64,000 bases of DNA from the NCBI GenBank assembly GCA_009602725.1, contig WELB01000010.1, positions 100,071 to 164,070 of the forward strand, written 5' to 3'. The notes below the pieces were generated by a model, which worked only from the letters and a program-made list of their open reading frames with translations, was not told the origin of the DNA and did not search any database. How positions within the stretch are numbered: position 1 is the first letter of the stretch; every line of letters begins with the position of its first letter. A program made the translations under genes and the position numbers. Shown in pieces: positions 23,726-33,086 of the stretch. The DNA is from Spirogloea muscicola (Eukaryota > Streptophyta > Zygnematophyceae > Spirogloeales > Spirogloeaceae).

Positions 23726-24715
23726 CTGATGCCTCTGGCTCTGGCCAGGGGACCCACTTCCAGGAGCCTGGCGTCTCTGAGGTGCGCTGGCCGTCTCGCT
23801 TCAGCGGTCAATGTCCCGCGCGCTGCACCTGCGGGCCGGCAGAGCCATCGCTGCTGCCTCTGGCTCTGGCCAGGGGACCCACTTCCAGGAGCCTAGCGTC
23901 TTTGACCTGAGGCTGCTTAGCAGGGGTTACTGAGTGATCTGTAGCTCTGGCTCATCGCAGACGTCGTCACCACTGACAGCTTTGCGTCCAGCAGAGCAAA
24001 AAGCTCGTCGGAGGAGGCGGGCTACGCAGTCGGCCAAGCGGCGGGCGAGAAGGAACGGAAGTACTCGGACCACCCGGTGGGCGACGAGTTCGTTCCACTG
24101 GCAGTGGACGTGCACGGAGCCTTCGGCTCCAAATGGCTTGACTTGCTCCACCGCCTGGCGCGGCGTGCAGCGGCCCGCCGCCTCGGGCAGCAGGGCGAGC
24201 AGCCCGGCTTCAACGTAGCCGGGTCCCTTGCTCAGGTTTTCCGTATGCGTTTGGCCGTCTCGATGCAGCGGTCCCTCGCCTTCGCAATTCATTTGCGCGC
24301 AGGCCGAGCTTTGGCGGCGGCCTCCGGCTTCCGTCAGGGCGACGTCTTTCCGCCAGCTAGCTTCTCGGACCTGCATCTCCTGTCTGTGGGCCACTCCAGC
24401 ATTCCGCAGGCCTTAGTTGCATATTATAGAATGCGGCTCTCGCTTAGTTTGCAGCGCTCGCAAGCATTGGCTCTTCATCAACGTGCAGGGCGTGCTCTAA
24501 GTCAGGCCTCTGGCAAGTTAGCTTGTCAGATTTGTTTGTGCTCACCCGTGGGTACTAATGTCATCTTAGGTACCTTAGATTAGGTCTCCGTGTTATGTAG
24601 CATTGTTTAGTCTGCACTCGACTCTGCCTGAACAATGTATTGGCTTGAATTGGCCTCCCTTTCAATTCATGCGCCCCGCGCGCCTTCTCTCTGTCTAGAG
24701 GTTACTGAGCGTTCC
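23726..24715 (+). mobile_element. LINE ORF C-termini with class B tail
   Basis: Plus strand. A short ORF end at 23726-23932 closes LRLLSRGY-stop. A longer fragment runs to the stop near 24582, with YSDHPVGDEFVPLAVDVHG, RLARRAAARRLGQQGEQPGF, MRLAVSMQRSLAFAIHLRAG and a duplicated end module (MRLSLSLQRSQALALHQRAG). The class B tail follows at about 24583-24705, with the CCTGAACAATGTATTGGCTT core and the CGCGCGCCTTCTCTC end. Confidence 0.85.
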
Positions 24716-25080
24716 CTGGCTGATGTCTTAGTCCTAGTCGTTCGCACTCAGGCTCCCTCAGACTTTGTCCATTCTTTTGGGCTGGCCTTTCCCAGCCACC
24801 AGTCAATCTGGCCGCGCTTCCTTTTGTTTCTTTGTGTGCTTGTTTTTCTTAGCGCTTCCCCTGGCCCTCTTCTCGTCCTTTGTTGATTCTTTTTTGGGCT
24901 GGCTTTTCCAGCCCCTATTCTCAATGGGCGAGCACTTTCTTCTTAGGCACCTTGGTTTCGCTTTCCGTAGTATGTAGCCCCTATTTAGTTGGCCCTAGAC
25001 TCTGCCTGAACAATGTATCGGCTTGAATTGGCCTCCATTTCATTTCATGCGCCCCGCGCGCCTTCCTAGTCTCCTCCTCC
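24716..25080 (+). repeat. Class A and B tails, plus orientation
   Basis: Class A tails with hairpins lie near 24778-24797 and 24895-24913, the second ending GGGCGAGCACTTTCTT. A class B tail follows at about 24950-25072. No coding part is left. Confidence 0.75.
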
Positions 25081-25432
25081 ATTTCGCTACTTGATTGGGG
25101 GGGGCCAAAACCCTCCGCCAAACCCTCCGCCAAACCCCGCAACTCCCCTTCCGCCCTCCGTCCTCCAGTCTCTACGCCTGCCGCGCGAGGTGGCCTCGCA
25201 GCTGCGCGGACGGCCAGCCACGCGGGTGCCAGCCCCTCCTGCGGCGGCGGCGGCCGGCGTGGCTGCTACGGGCTAGCTCTCGCCAATTCCGCCACTAGCG
25301 AACCCAGACGGCGGCGCTGCTTCCGTCTCAGACACAGGCTCCTCCAGTCCTGCTCTCAGGCCGGAGTCCTTCCGTGGAGCGCCGGCGCTGCCGTCGCCCA
25401 CCTTGGATGGCGTAGGCGTCCAGAGGAAGGCC

Positions 25433-26834
25433 ATGGCAGCAGCTCCGCCACCCTGTGCAGGCTGCCGGACCGTCCACGCAGCTGGCCGTTGCAGCCCCAC
25501 CGTAATCGCCACGAGGCAGCCTCCCCACCTTCGGCGCTCGACGGTGGGCCTCTGCGGTGCTGCCATACCTGCGCTCGGCCAGAAAGTCACCAGATGGCAC
25601 GGCGACGTCGCACAGAGGTCGAGGGCGCGCGGCCCGACTGAACCTGCTGCATCGGCAGCTCTTGAGGCGCTGCCTTTTCCGGACGGCCCCGTGGGCGTGG
25701 TCGTTGTGGACCACGGCTCGCGGCGCGAAGAGTCCAACCGCCTCCTATGTGCGCAGCTGAGCCCCCTCCAGCGCGCTCCAGACTTGGTAGCGCTGCCGTC
25801 CCACCTTGAGCGTCACAGGACGCAGCATCGGATTCGTTGACAATTAGCGACTCGTGTCTTTGTGCTCTCGTGCCGAGGCCAGTGACTACGTCCAAGAAAA
25901 CGCGCAACATGAGGCCTCTGACCTGATGGCTCTGTGGCGGCGGCAATGACAGATGCTTTCGTGGAGCTCTACAAGGAGCAGAGCGGCCGTCACCTCGTTG
26001 AGCCTGCGCATATGGTAATGCTGCAGCACCAACCGAGCCCGGCTTCTTTCATTGCAGTCTGGCTGCTAGTCCAGAGTAGCAGGTTGCTCCTAAATTTAGG
26101 GCTTGGGATGGCTGCTCAGCTTGGTCACTCAGCGTCGAAGGACGGCAGAGCTTCCTCAAACTGATGCAATTGATGTCCGTGCAGGCCAAATGTTCTCACG
26201 AAAGCGATGCTTGAACATCTGGCTGCAGGAGCTGGCGGAGCCATCCATTGCGCAGGCCTTTGACCGATGTGTAGAGCAGGGCGCACGCTGCGTGGTCGTG
26301 AGCCCCTACTTCCTCTCGCCAGGCCGACACTGGAGCCAGGTGTTGCAGACTACGAAGTGCATAGGCTGTCGCAACAATGACATTAAGCTTTGCTCGTTGC
26401 GTTACTCGTAAATGTAAACTCCTTTCTAATTAGTATCACTTATGCCCAGTGGCCCTTGACCTTATATCTAGTTTCTGCCCTTGACCTTACATCTAGTTTC
26501 TGCTTTATATGCAGGACATTCCCGCACTGACTGCGGAGGCTGCAAGCAAGCACCCGGGCATTGGGTTCCTTGTGACAGCTCCCATTGGGGTGCACAAACT
26601 TGTGGCGGTAAGCTACAGCTGGCTCTCCCTAATTTTGTAAGCCTTCGCACGAGCAACTTTGTGCAGGTGGCAGTTGGCTGAAAAGAACTGCTGCAATTTG
26701 TATGCCATCCTATTTGCCAGCAAGTCGTGGAGGAGCGGATTGAGCACTGCATGAGTCAAGTGAGGGATACAACAAATAAGTGCGACATCTGCCGTGGCAC
26801 CGACAAGTGCGCCTACCATATCGCAAAGCTTTGA
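25433..26834 (+). CDS. SIRB: Sirohydrochlorin ferrochelatase SirB (plastid)
   Basis: SirB inserts Fe2+ into sirohydrochlorin to make siroheme, the cofactor of plastid nitrite and sulfite reductases. Five exons close in phase to 231 residues: 25433-25748, 25953-26014, 26229-26339, 26515-26607, 26721-26834. About 85 residues of Ala/Arg-rich sequence precede the domain, which fits a plastid transit peptide. The domain shows VVVVDHGSRREESN, VEPAHMELAEPSI (joined exactly across exons 2 and 3), VVVSPYFLSPGRHWSQ with the metal-site His, and LVTAPIGVHKLV. The C-terminus has NKCDICRGTDKC, like the Cys motif by which plant SirB binds an iron-sulfur cluster. Upstream, near 25109-25140, a short CCCTCCGCCAAA repeat occurs. 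Confidence 0.94.
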
Positions 26835-27069
26835 GTGCGCTTATGAGATGGAGCTGCTTAGACTGCAAGCATGATGGCACAGGGGCAAGAGCGAAGGGCT
26901 TGCTGCCCTGCTCGAGGATGCTGCCAAGTGCATAGTGGGCCAGCCTATCACCAGCTTGAGCTCCTATGTGCCAGCCTCTCACCAGCTTGAGCTACTTTGT
27001 GGTGGTGTAAAGTAACCTGCACTTGCATAAAAATCATTCCATTGCCATTGCCTCTACTCCAGCTATCCT
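26835..27069. other. Intergenic spacer
   Basis: No coding or repeat signal was recognised here. It lies downstream of SirB and presumably contains its 3' UTR. Confidence 0.35.
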
Positions 27070-27439
27070 TCACTCCTTCCACTTGCTCGTGCTGGCACCT
27101 GGCCTTCTGGCCTGTTCTATCTTGCAAGATCCCCTTGACATCAACTCATTAACACTGGGAGCCCCTATTATTGCTTCTTGGTCATGGCGGCTACCACCTG
27201 CATGTGGAAGACGGGTGAATATCAGCTGCGATACCCTACATCTGAGGGTGGCTCCCAAGCAAGCCGCCAGCTGGAGACGACTGCAAGGAGAAGGCAAAGG
27301 TCGCCCTCCCTCGCTGCTAGCCGCACCACGACAGCTGCGGCTTGCCGAGGCTGGCGCTAGCAGCCGCGTGGTCAAGCTCGGCGGCTGCTGGCGCCAGTGC
27401 CGCCCGTTGCTGCCGTGGCAGAACAAAAAGGCTGAGACT

Positions 27440-27730
27440 AGTTGACGAGGCCAAACCTCCGACGCCTTGGGCGGCGCAACAGACTTGGGCGGATACAGCG
27501 CGTCTCGCACAGGGGGAACCACGATCACGGCCGCAATGCCTGCCACGGCAGCCGCGCCGCCGCAGCGGGCGAGACCCAGCTCAGGCTGCAGCCCTGGGCC
27601 GGCTGCGCGGCACTGGTGCGCACGCTGGGGCGTCGCCGAGGCACTCACCAAGGGCGGAGATGAAGCAACACCACATGACGACGGGCTCCTGGATCATGGC
27701 CATGCGTAGCTTGGCCGCCACGCCCGCCAT
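27440..27730 (-). CDS. Small single-helix membrane protein, possible complex I B9 (NDUFA3)-like subunit
   Basis: Exon 1 (27730-27649) reads MAGVAAKLRMAMIQEPV, a Trp/Cys-containing hydrophobic part and FISAL. It splices in phase to an exon starting at 27539 that reads GIAAVIVVPPVRDALYPPK. The arrangement is a short basic start, the word EPV before one membrane helix, then a PPVR turn. This resembles the B9/NDUFA3 accessory subunit of mitochondrial complex I, which has a similarly placed KEPV and helix. The match is by shape and a few residues only. The C-terminus is unresolved: the frame stays open well past the expected end, and a donor after the KASE residues near 27455 is likely. Confidence 0.4.
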
Positions 27731-27789
27731 GGCCGCCCACCGCGCCCCTTGGGGCGGCGGCGGCGGCTGCGGCGAGGGGGGTTGTACGA

Positions 27790-28030
27790 TGGGCTGGCAG
27801 GGGAGAGAAGGCGCGCGGGGCGCATGAAATGAAATGGAGGCCAATTCAAGCCGGTACATTGTTCAGGCAGAGTTTAGGGCAAACTAAACAGGGCTACATG
27901 ATACGGATAGAAGAGAGAAGGCGCGCGGTGCGCATGAAATTGAAGCGAGGCCAACTCAAGCCAATGCATTGTTTAGGCAGAAAATGCAGAAAGTGCAAAG
28001 AATGCAGAGCAAAGAATGTGGCTACATGAA
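27790..28030 (-). repeat. Two class B LINE tails
   Basis: Two minus-strand class B tails lie in series (about 27880-27795 and 28020-27905). Each has the GGCCTC...TTGGCTTGA-type core and the GCGCGCCTTCTCTC terminus. Confidence 0.75.
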
Positions 28031-28039
28031 ATGACGCCC

Positions 28040-28610
28040 TATACTAGGAGGGCCGGAGGTGCCACAGAGCGGGGGGAGCCGTGCCGACGGGGACCATGTC
28101 GACTCGACCTGTACCGCTTGTGGAGCTGCTAGAGGAAGAGAAGGCGAGCAGTGCGCAGAGGAGGGTGCAATGGCCATAAAAGCGGCTGCTGATATTAAAA
28201 AATCGGCCTGTAAACTGCCAGCCAGATGCATACAGGTGTTCATGACGGAGCCAAAGGCTAGGCAGACAGAAGGGAGGGCGGGGGGTGGAGAAAAAGAATG
28301 CGGCTGCTGATATAAAAGAATCTGCTGTAAACTGCCAGCCAAATGTGACGGAGCCAAAGAAAGAAAATGCGGCTGCTGATATTTAAAGAATCGGATGTTA
28401 ATTGCCAGCCAGATGCATACAGGTGTTCATGACGGAGCCAAAGGCTAGGCAGACAGGGCGCCCTCAATACCCCCGTTGTCAGCAGTAGGAAGTCAGATGA
28501 ACCGAGGGGAGGAAGAAAGTGCTCGCCCATTGAGAATAGGGGCTGGAAAAGCCAGCCCAAAAAAGAATTAACAATGGACGAGAAGGGGGCCAGGGGAAGA
28601 GCCCTTCGGC
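28040..28610 (-). repeat. Class D tails in series and a class A tail
   Basis: On the minus strand the class D tail is present as a full copy at about 28490-28370. It has GGGGTATTGAGGGCGCCCTG, ACACCTGTATGCATCTGGC, TTTACAGC and ATATCAGCAGCCGC. Two shorter copies lie at about 28370-28300 and 28270-28180. A class A tail follows upstream at 28610-28505 (hairpin 28539-28558). The piece at 28047-28135 also occurs at about 30770-30860. Confidence 0.75.
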
Positions 28611-28819
28611 TGAAAGTGAGAGTCATTTACGAGAATTGTCACCCATTCAAAGTAGCAATTAGCGAAGCTGTGTTACGACAGCGCTTTCCGGCCGGTTCGG
28701 ATCTTGTCCAGGCTCATTGGGCTCGCTTTCCAGCCCTCGCCCCATGAAGATGAGCTTGCTTCTCTTCTACTAGTGGGCCAGTGCGCGATGCTCCCAGCGC
28801 GCGGTGCCAGAGAGAACGC

Positions 28820-28864
28820 TAAAAACCCTAAACCCTAAAAACCGTAAACCCTAAACCCCAAACA
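28820..28864. repeat. Interstitial telomeric tract (TTTAGGG type)
   Basis: The plus strand has AACCCTAAACCCTAAAAACC-type repeats with few changes over about 45 bases, i.e. TTTAGGG repeats on the minus strand. TTTAGGG is the plant/green-algal telomere unit. The G-rich strand points towards lower coordinates, the direction a chromosome end would have if sequence above 28865 were the internal side. Confidence 0.85.
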
Positions 28865-29310
28865 TCGCCCACTCCGCATCGCCGGCAGTCCGAACAGGCC
28901 GCAAGAGCACCATCTTCTGTATCATTCGCCAGAGGTATGAACTCTCCAGGCTGGCATCCACCGTAGCAGTCCTCCCAGCGCCCCGTACGACCGGCCCAAT
29001 CTGTCGGAAATCCCCGAGAAGCACCATCCGCGCTCCACCAAACGGTCGCGTTCCATCTCTACGCACCACACGCAGCATCGCATCCACGGCCTCCACAACC
29101 GCACGGTTCTGCATGGCGGCCTCGTCCCAGAGGAATACCGCAGCCGCTTCGAGGAGGGCAACTCGCTCGGAACCGAGGCTCACCTTGGCCTCCACCTGCA
29201 CATTGCCCTCCGTCACGTCCACCTTGAAGAGTGAGTGCGCCGTACGACCACCGAGGTGGAGGCTCGCCGCCAGAGCCGTCGTCCAGAGGGCGAGGCGACG
29301 GATGCAATCG
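28852..29310 (-). pseudogene. PIF1-type helicase fragment (Helitron or telomere-linked type)
   Basis: The minus-strand frame shows PIF1/Helitron helicase features. There is an LGGRTAHSLFKV segment, Walker B as FLWDEAAMQNR, and a PFGGARMVLLGDFRQIGPVV motif III region. A SYLW...LLRPVRT segment follows. It stops within the telomeric tract, about where motif IV would begin. Its 5' side runs into a run of unresolved bases, so Walker A is not visible. It could be the helicase part of a Helitron, a telomere-linked helicase gene, or a broken host PIF1. Confidence 0.7.
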
Positions 29311-29772
29311 NNNNNNNNNNNNNNNNNNNNNNNNNNNNNNNNNNNNNNNNNNNNNNNNNNNNNNNNNNNNNNNNNNNNNNNNNNNNNNNNNNNNNNNNNN
29401 NNNNNNNNNNNNNNNNNNNNNNNNNNNNNNNNNNNNNNNNNNNNNNNNNNNNNNNNNNNNNNNNNNNNNNNNNNNNNNNNNNNNNNNNNNNNNNNNNNNN
29501 NNNNNNNNNNNNNNNNNNNNNNNNNNNNNNNNNNNNNNNNNNNNNNNNNNNNNNNNNNNNNNNNNNNNNNNNNNNNNNNNNNNNNNNNNNNNNNNNNNNN
29601 NNNNNNNNNNNNNNNNNNNNNNNNNNNNNNNNNNNNNNNNNNNNNNNNNNNNNNNNNNNNNNNNNNNNNNNNNNNNNNNNNNNNNNNNNNNNNNNNNNNN
29701 NNNNNNNNNNNNNNNNNNNNNNNNNNNNNNNNNNNNNNNNNNNNNNNNNNNNNNNNNNNNNNNNNNNNNNNN
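29311..29772. other. Assembly gap
   Basis: These are 462 unresolved bases. Frames that appear to run through them are not evidence of continuity. The 400 bases above the gap are very GC-rich with Ala/Pro-coding frames on both strands. Confidence 0.99.
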
Positions 29773-30183
29773 GCTGCCCGTGAAGACAGGAGGCGCTTGG
29801 TAGGGGAGGACGAGCTCGGCTCCCGCCGGGGTAGAGGAGGCCGGGGCGCCCGAGGCCGCCGCCGCGGGGCTTGAAGCGTCGGGAGGAGCAGCTGTCGCTG
29901 GCGCAGGCACGGGGAACTGCTGCCCAGCCGAGGGTGACCGGGGGAACTCGGCAGCGGCGAGGCAACCAGAGGGGCGGGGGCAGGGTCTGGCGCGGCCTTG
30001 AGCGTGGCGCCCGAAGAAGCCCCGGGGCCTGGCGCGGCCATGAGCTCGTCGGCGCCAGCTCGCCAGCCGGCGGCAGCGGGGGGCGAAAGGACCGCCGCCG
30101 CCGCCGCGGCGGCGGCGGCGGCGGCGCGGGGGGCAAGCGCGGGCGCGCCAACGGTCGGGTTGGGGGTGGGCCAAGAGAATGAA

Positions 30184-30283
30184 CAGGAGAGAGAAGGCGC
30201 GCGGGGCGCATGAATTGAAAGGGAGGCCAATTCAAGCCAATACATTGTTCAAAATGTATTGGCTTGAATTGGCCTCCCTTTCA
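30184..30283. repeat. Head-to-head class B tails forming a perfect 31-base inverted repeat
   Basis: The arms are 30216-30246 and 30253-30283, identical as inverted copies, with the 6-base spacer GTTCAA. The left copy continues to the GCGCGCCTTCTCTC end on the minus strand (30190-30215). The right copy stops after the shared arm and joins a LINE coding fragment. Confidence 0.9.
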
Positions 30284-30900
30284 GGAATGAACAGGGGGTA
30301 AAAGGTATCACCCGCTGGGTGGTCCTTGTACTTGTGCAGCTTCTTCTGTTCGGCCACCTTCACGGCATAGCCGGTCTCAGAAGTAATGGGGCCCTTCGTC
30401 CGGAAGCTGTCGGTTAGGGCGACGTCCATGAGGAGCCGCTTGCCACCTGCCCGGGGGCCGCCAACCAGATCGACACGCCTCGTCCGAGGGACCCCGTTGC
30501 GGAGTTGGACGCGCATCACCCCGGTGCTCCCCAACGCCACTTGATATCCCGCCTCCTTGACGATGCCATACATGGCGTCACGTAGGAGGTTGTGGGAGCC
30601 CGTGCGCTCACTGCCTCTGGCACACCTGAGCATGTGGTCACCCATGAGCAATGCATCATGCTCAATAAGCCCACATTCACATTGGGTCACCCCTGCCAAG
30701 CACAGGGATGGTAAGCCAAGGCGGCGGCGCATAGCATCGCAGAACAATAGAAAGGAGGAAGGGGGGAAAGGAGGGCCGGAGGTGCCACAGAGCGGGGGGA
30801 GCCGTGCTGACGGGGGCCATGTCGACTCGACCTGTACCGCTTGTGGAGCTGCTAGAGGAGGGTGAGGAAGCAGCATTGGCAGGAGGGAGGGCGGGAGGGG
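30284..30900 (-). mobile_element. LINE ORF: CCHC motif and restriction-like endonuclease fragment (class D type)
   Basis: The minus-strand frame from about 30750 to 30290 reads GVTQCECGLIEHDALLMGDH and MLRCARGSERTGSHNLLRD (a CCHC zinc motif). It then reads RNGVPRTRRVDLVG...KRLLMDVALTDSF (the PD-(D/E)xK-like endonuclease core) and AEQKKLHKYKDHPAGDTFYP. It matches the copy at 59.2-59.7 kb closely, but here the core Asp region is fuller (RRVDLVGGPRAGG). Above 30750 it changes abruptly into a block also found at 28047-28135. Confidence 0.85.
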
Positions 30901-30904
30901 GAAA

Positions 30905-32110
30905 GGAGGGCCGAGAGAAGGCGCGCAGTGCGCCTGTGATGGGGTAGAAGCCAAAGCAAGCCAGTCCACTTACTGTATGTGGGCTGGACTCGACGCGCGA
31001 CTTGCGGCGGCGACTTATTTTGCAGCTAAATCTCAAGCCGAGTGAAGGCGCGCGGTTCGCATGACATTGAGAGGGAGGCCACTTCTAGCCTTACAGATGT
31101 CCTGGTAACGGGGTAATGAGTTGGCTAAAGGGGGCACTATTATCCTCGAGTAAGCACATACATATCTGACAAGCTAAGCTGAGGAGCCAGACCACCACGG
31201 AGGCCATTAACCTGGCCTAATGCACGCCCAGCACGCTGGTGTATCGCGAGTGCCTGGGAGCGCTGCAGACTCAATGATAGCCGCATTTGATAGCCGAGAG
31301 GTCTTTCCTCGGTGGAAGCAGCCGTCCGCCGCATAGCCCGAGGGCGCTGACGCCATTGTGGGAGGTATCAGTGGTCGACGACCCATGTGGTAATTTGGTC
31401 CCGTTGGTCCTATGATGGAAGAAATTTTCGTGCAGTTGAAACAGACGAAAGCCAAAATGGCCAAGTACAGAGGCAAGCGCAGCTGATGACGTAGATCCCC
31501 CCCTGCAAATCGACCCGCTCAATAACCACAGGTCAACACGTTAAGGTTGCTACTCGATGACTACCAGATGGCAGATTCGAAGCCCTTCTGCCACCAACTA
31601 GAGCTCGCCCAGCTTTCTGGTGCAAAGCATGAGCCTGAGCACGCTGCACACAGGCTGACACTCGTCGTCAAAGAACGCAGCTGGCAAGCCCATCTCAGCC
31701 AGAAGCACATCTGCACGTTGTGCATAGCCTAGATTGGCAACATTCTGAAGGAGAGGGTGGAAACGAGGACCTAAACAGCCAAAGATATCGACTGCAGCTG
31801 GTAGGAGCTGATCGCATGGGGGGTATTTGAAGTAATGTTGCAGCTTTCTGTGTTCTGCACTCCCCACTGCGTAGCCAGCGATGTGCGTCAATGCTGGACC
31901 TGTATAAGCCATCCGTAATAATGTCAACCAAGGCCCATGGTCCTCCACCAGGTTGCACGCCCCACAATATCAAGGGTGCAACGATGATGACGTCCCTGGG
32001 CATCCGTGGTCATAGGCATGATACTGTTCACTTCGATGACCGCATGGTAACCAGTGTCATGCATCAAACCCGTCAAACCTGCCCGGTGGAAGGAGTAGGG
32101 AGTGGTGCTT
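30905..32110 (-). mobile_element. Class B tails and two LINE fragments with class C-type ends
   Basis: On the minus strand, class B tails lie at about 30985-30905 and 31095-31040. An ORF end (MRLSLSLQRSQALAIHQRAG, then LSDMYVLTRG near 31140) lies at 31360-31140. A class C tail lies at 31535-31440. Its coding part continues to about 32110, with AVGSAEHRKLQHYFKYPPCD and AAVDIFGCLGPRFHPLLQNV. All are 5' truncated and diverged. Confidence 0.75.
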
Positions 32111-32519
32111 TTGGCATCCCTTTGAAGTCGAACTGTGGCTCCAAATGCACGTTCTCACTGCTGGGCACCTTGGCGGCCTTTCAGTCTCTCGTCTTCCAAC
32201 ACGTATAGCCCCTTCTGACTACGGCAACTAGTCCATTAAAGCCGCTTGTTCCTAGTAACGTCTCAGGTTGAGAAGGAGACAAAGAAGGTCCAAGGTCAAT
32301 CGACTGTGGGTCTAATGTTAGGAAATCACTCTGGAGCCAGAGGATGCATGGGGTGCCGGAGCGCCACCCACTGCTCTTGCTTTGCGCTCACAAACCTGGC
32401 TGCTTCTTTGCTGCTCCCTGGCCTTGAGCTGGATATCGGAACTTCAGATTAGCATTAAGTGTACAAACAACACCTGGCAGCAGTGCATGCTGCTGCAGCT
32501 TCGGCATACGGCTTGAGTA

Positions 32520-33086
32520 GTGGAGGTGCTGCAGGCGCCTGCACGGGTTCAATGACCAGAATTGCTACCTCCCGGCCCTGGCCCATCAGTGTGCCATTCA
32601 CGCCACCGCTGCCACCCACCATGGCGTCCTGCTCCCGGCCTTCATTGACGACTCTTCACAGGCAGGCAAACCAGGCGAGTCCTTGCCAACTGTCAGAAAC
32701 TGCAGCAGGAGTTGGCGCCCTCCAGCTTCTCCATCCCAGACGTATAGTGCTCAGTATGCTCATTGCAGGCCCTGTGCACCTCCCTTTCCTTGCCGCAGGC
32801 ATGCCAGGCATCCCTTCCCAATCCATGACTGTCTGCTCCATTGTATCCGAGAGCCTGCAGGTGCGTGGGTGTAGGTTGCACAACTTGCAAGCCTCCTGCC
32901 CCACTGAGCAGCATGCTCAACTGTGCCAAGTCAGGTTACTACGAGGACAACATGCTGCACCTAGGCGCCCCAGGCAACATCTCAACGCACCCCTGCCTGT
33001 ACGTTGTGACCTGGGCCAGCTCTGCTCACGCCACCTTCTCCTCTACAGCTATGGTGGTGGATACCACCATGCCATCGGGGTCATGA
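32520..33086 (+). CDS. Unassigned plus-strand exons, partial
   Basis: Three adjacent stretches look coding and have usable splice signals. The first, about 32528-32659, reads RRLHGFNDQNCYLPALAHQC and on to LLPAFIDDSSQ; after it the only nearby donor is GC type. The second, about 32800-32860, reads MPGIPSQSMTVCSIVSESLQ before GTGCGT. The third, from about 32912, reads MLNCAKSGYYEDNMLHLGAP and then a Cys- and Ser-rich part, and stays open to a stop at 33086. I do not recognise a family. The last 60 bases overlap the 3' end of the DUF3598 gene on the other strand. The beginning was not found. Confidence 0.35.

Noticed and set aside
28820-28864. A true chromosome end at the telomeric tract
   Set aside because: The tract is only about 45 bases, imperfect, and flanked by ordinary repeats on its outer side, so it is internal.
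28851-30245. A 464-codon minus-strand frame running through the unresolved block
   Set aside because: The middle is 462 unresolved bases. Only the helicase part below the gap is supported; the Ala/Pro-rich part above it need not belong to the same frame.
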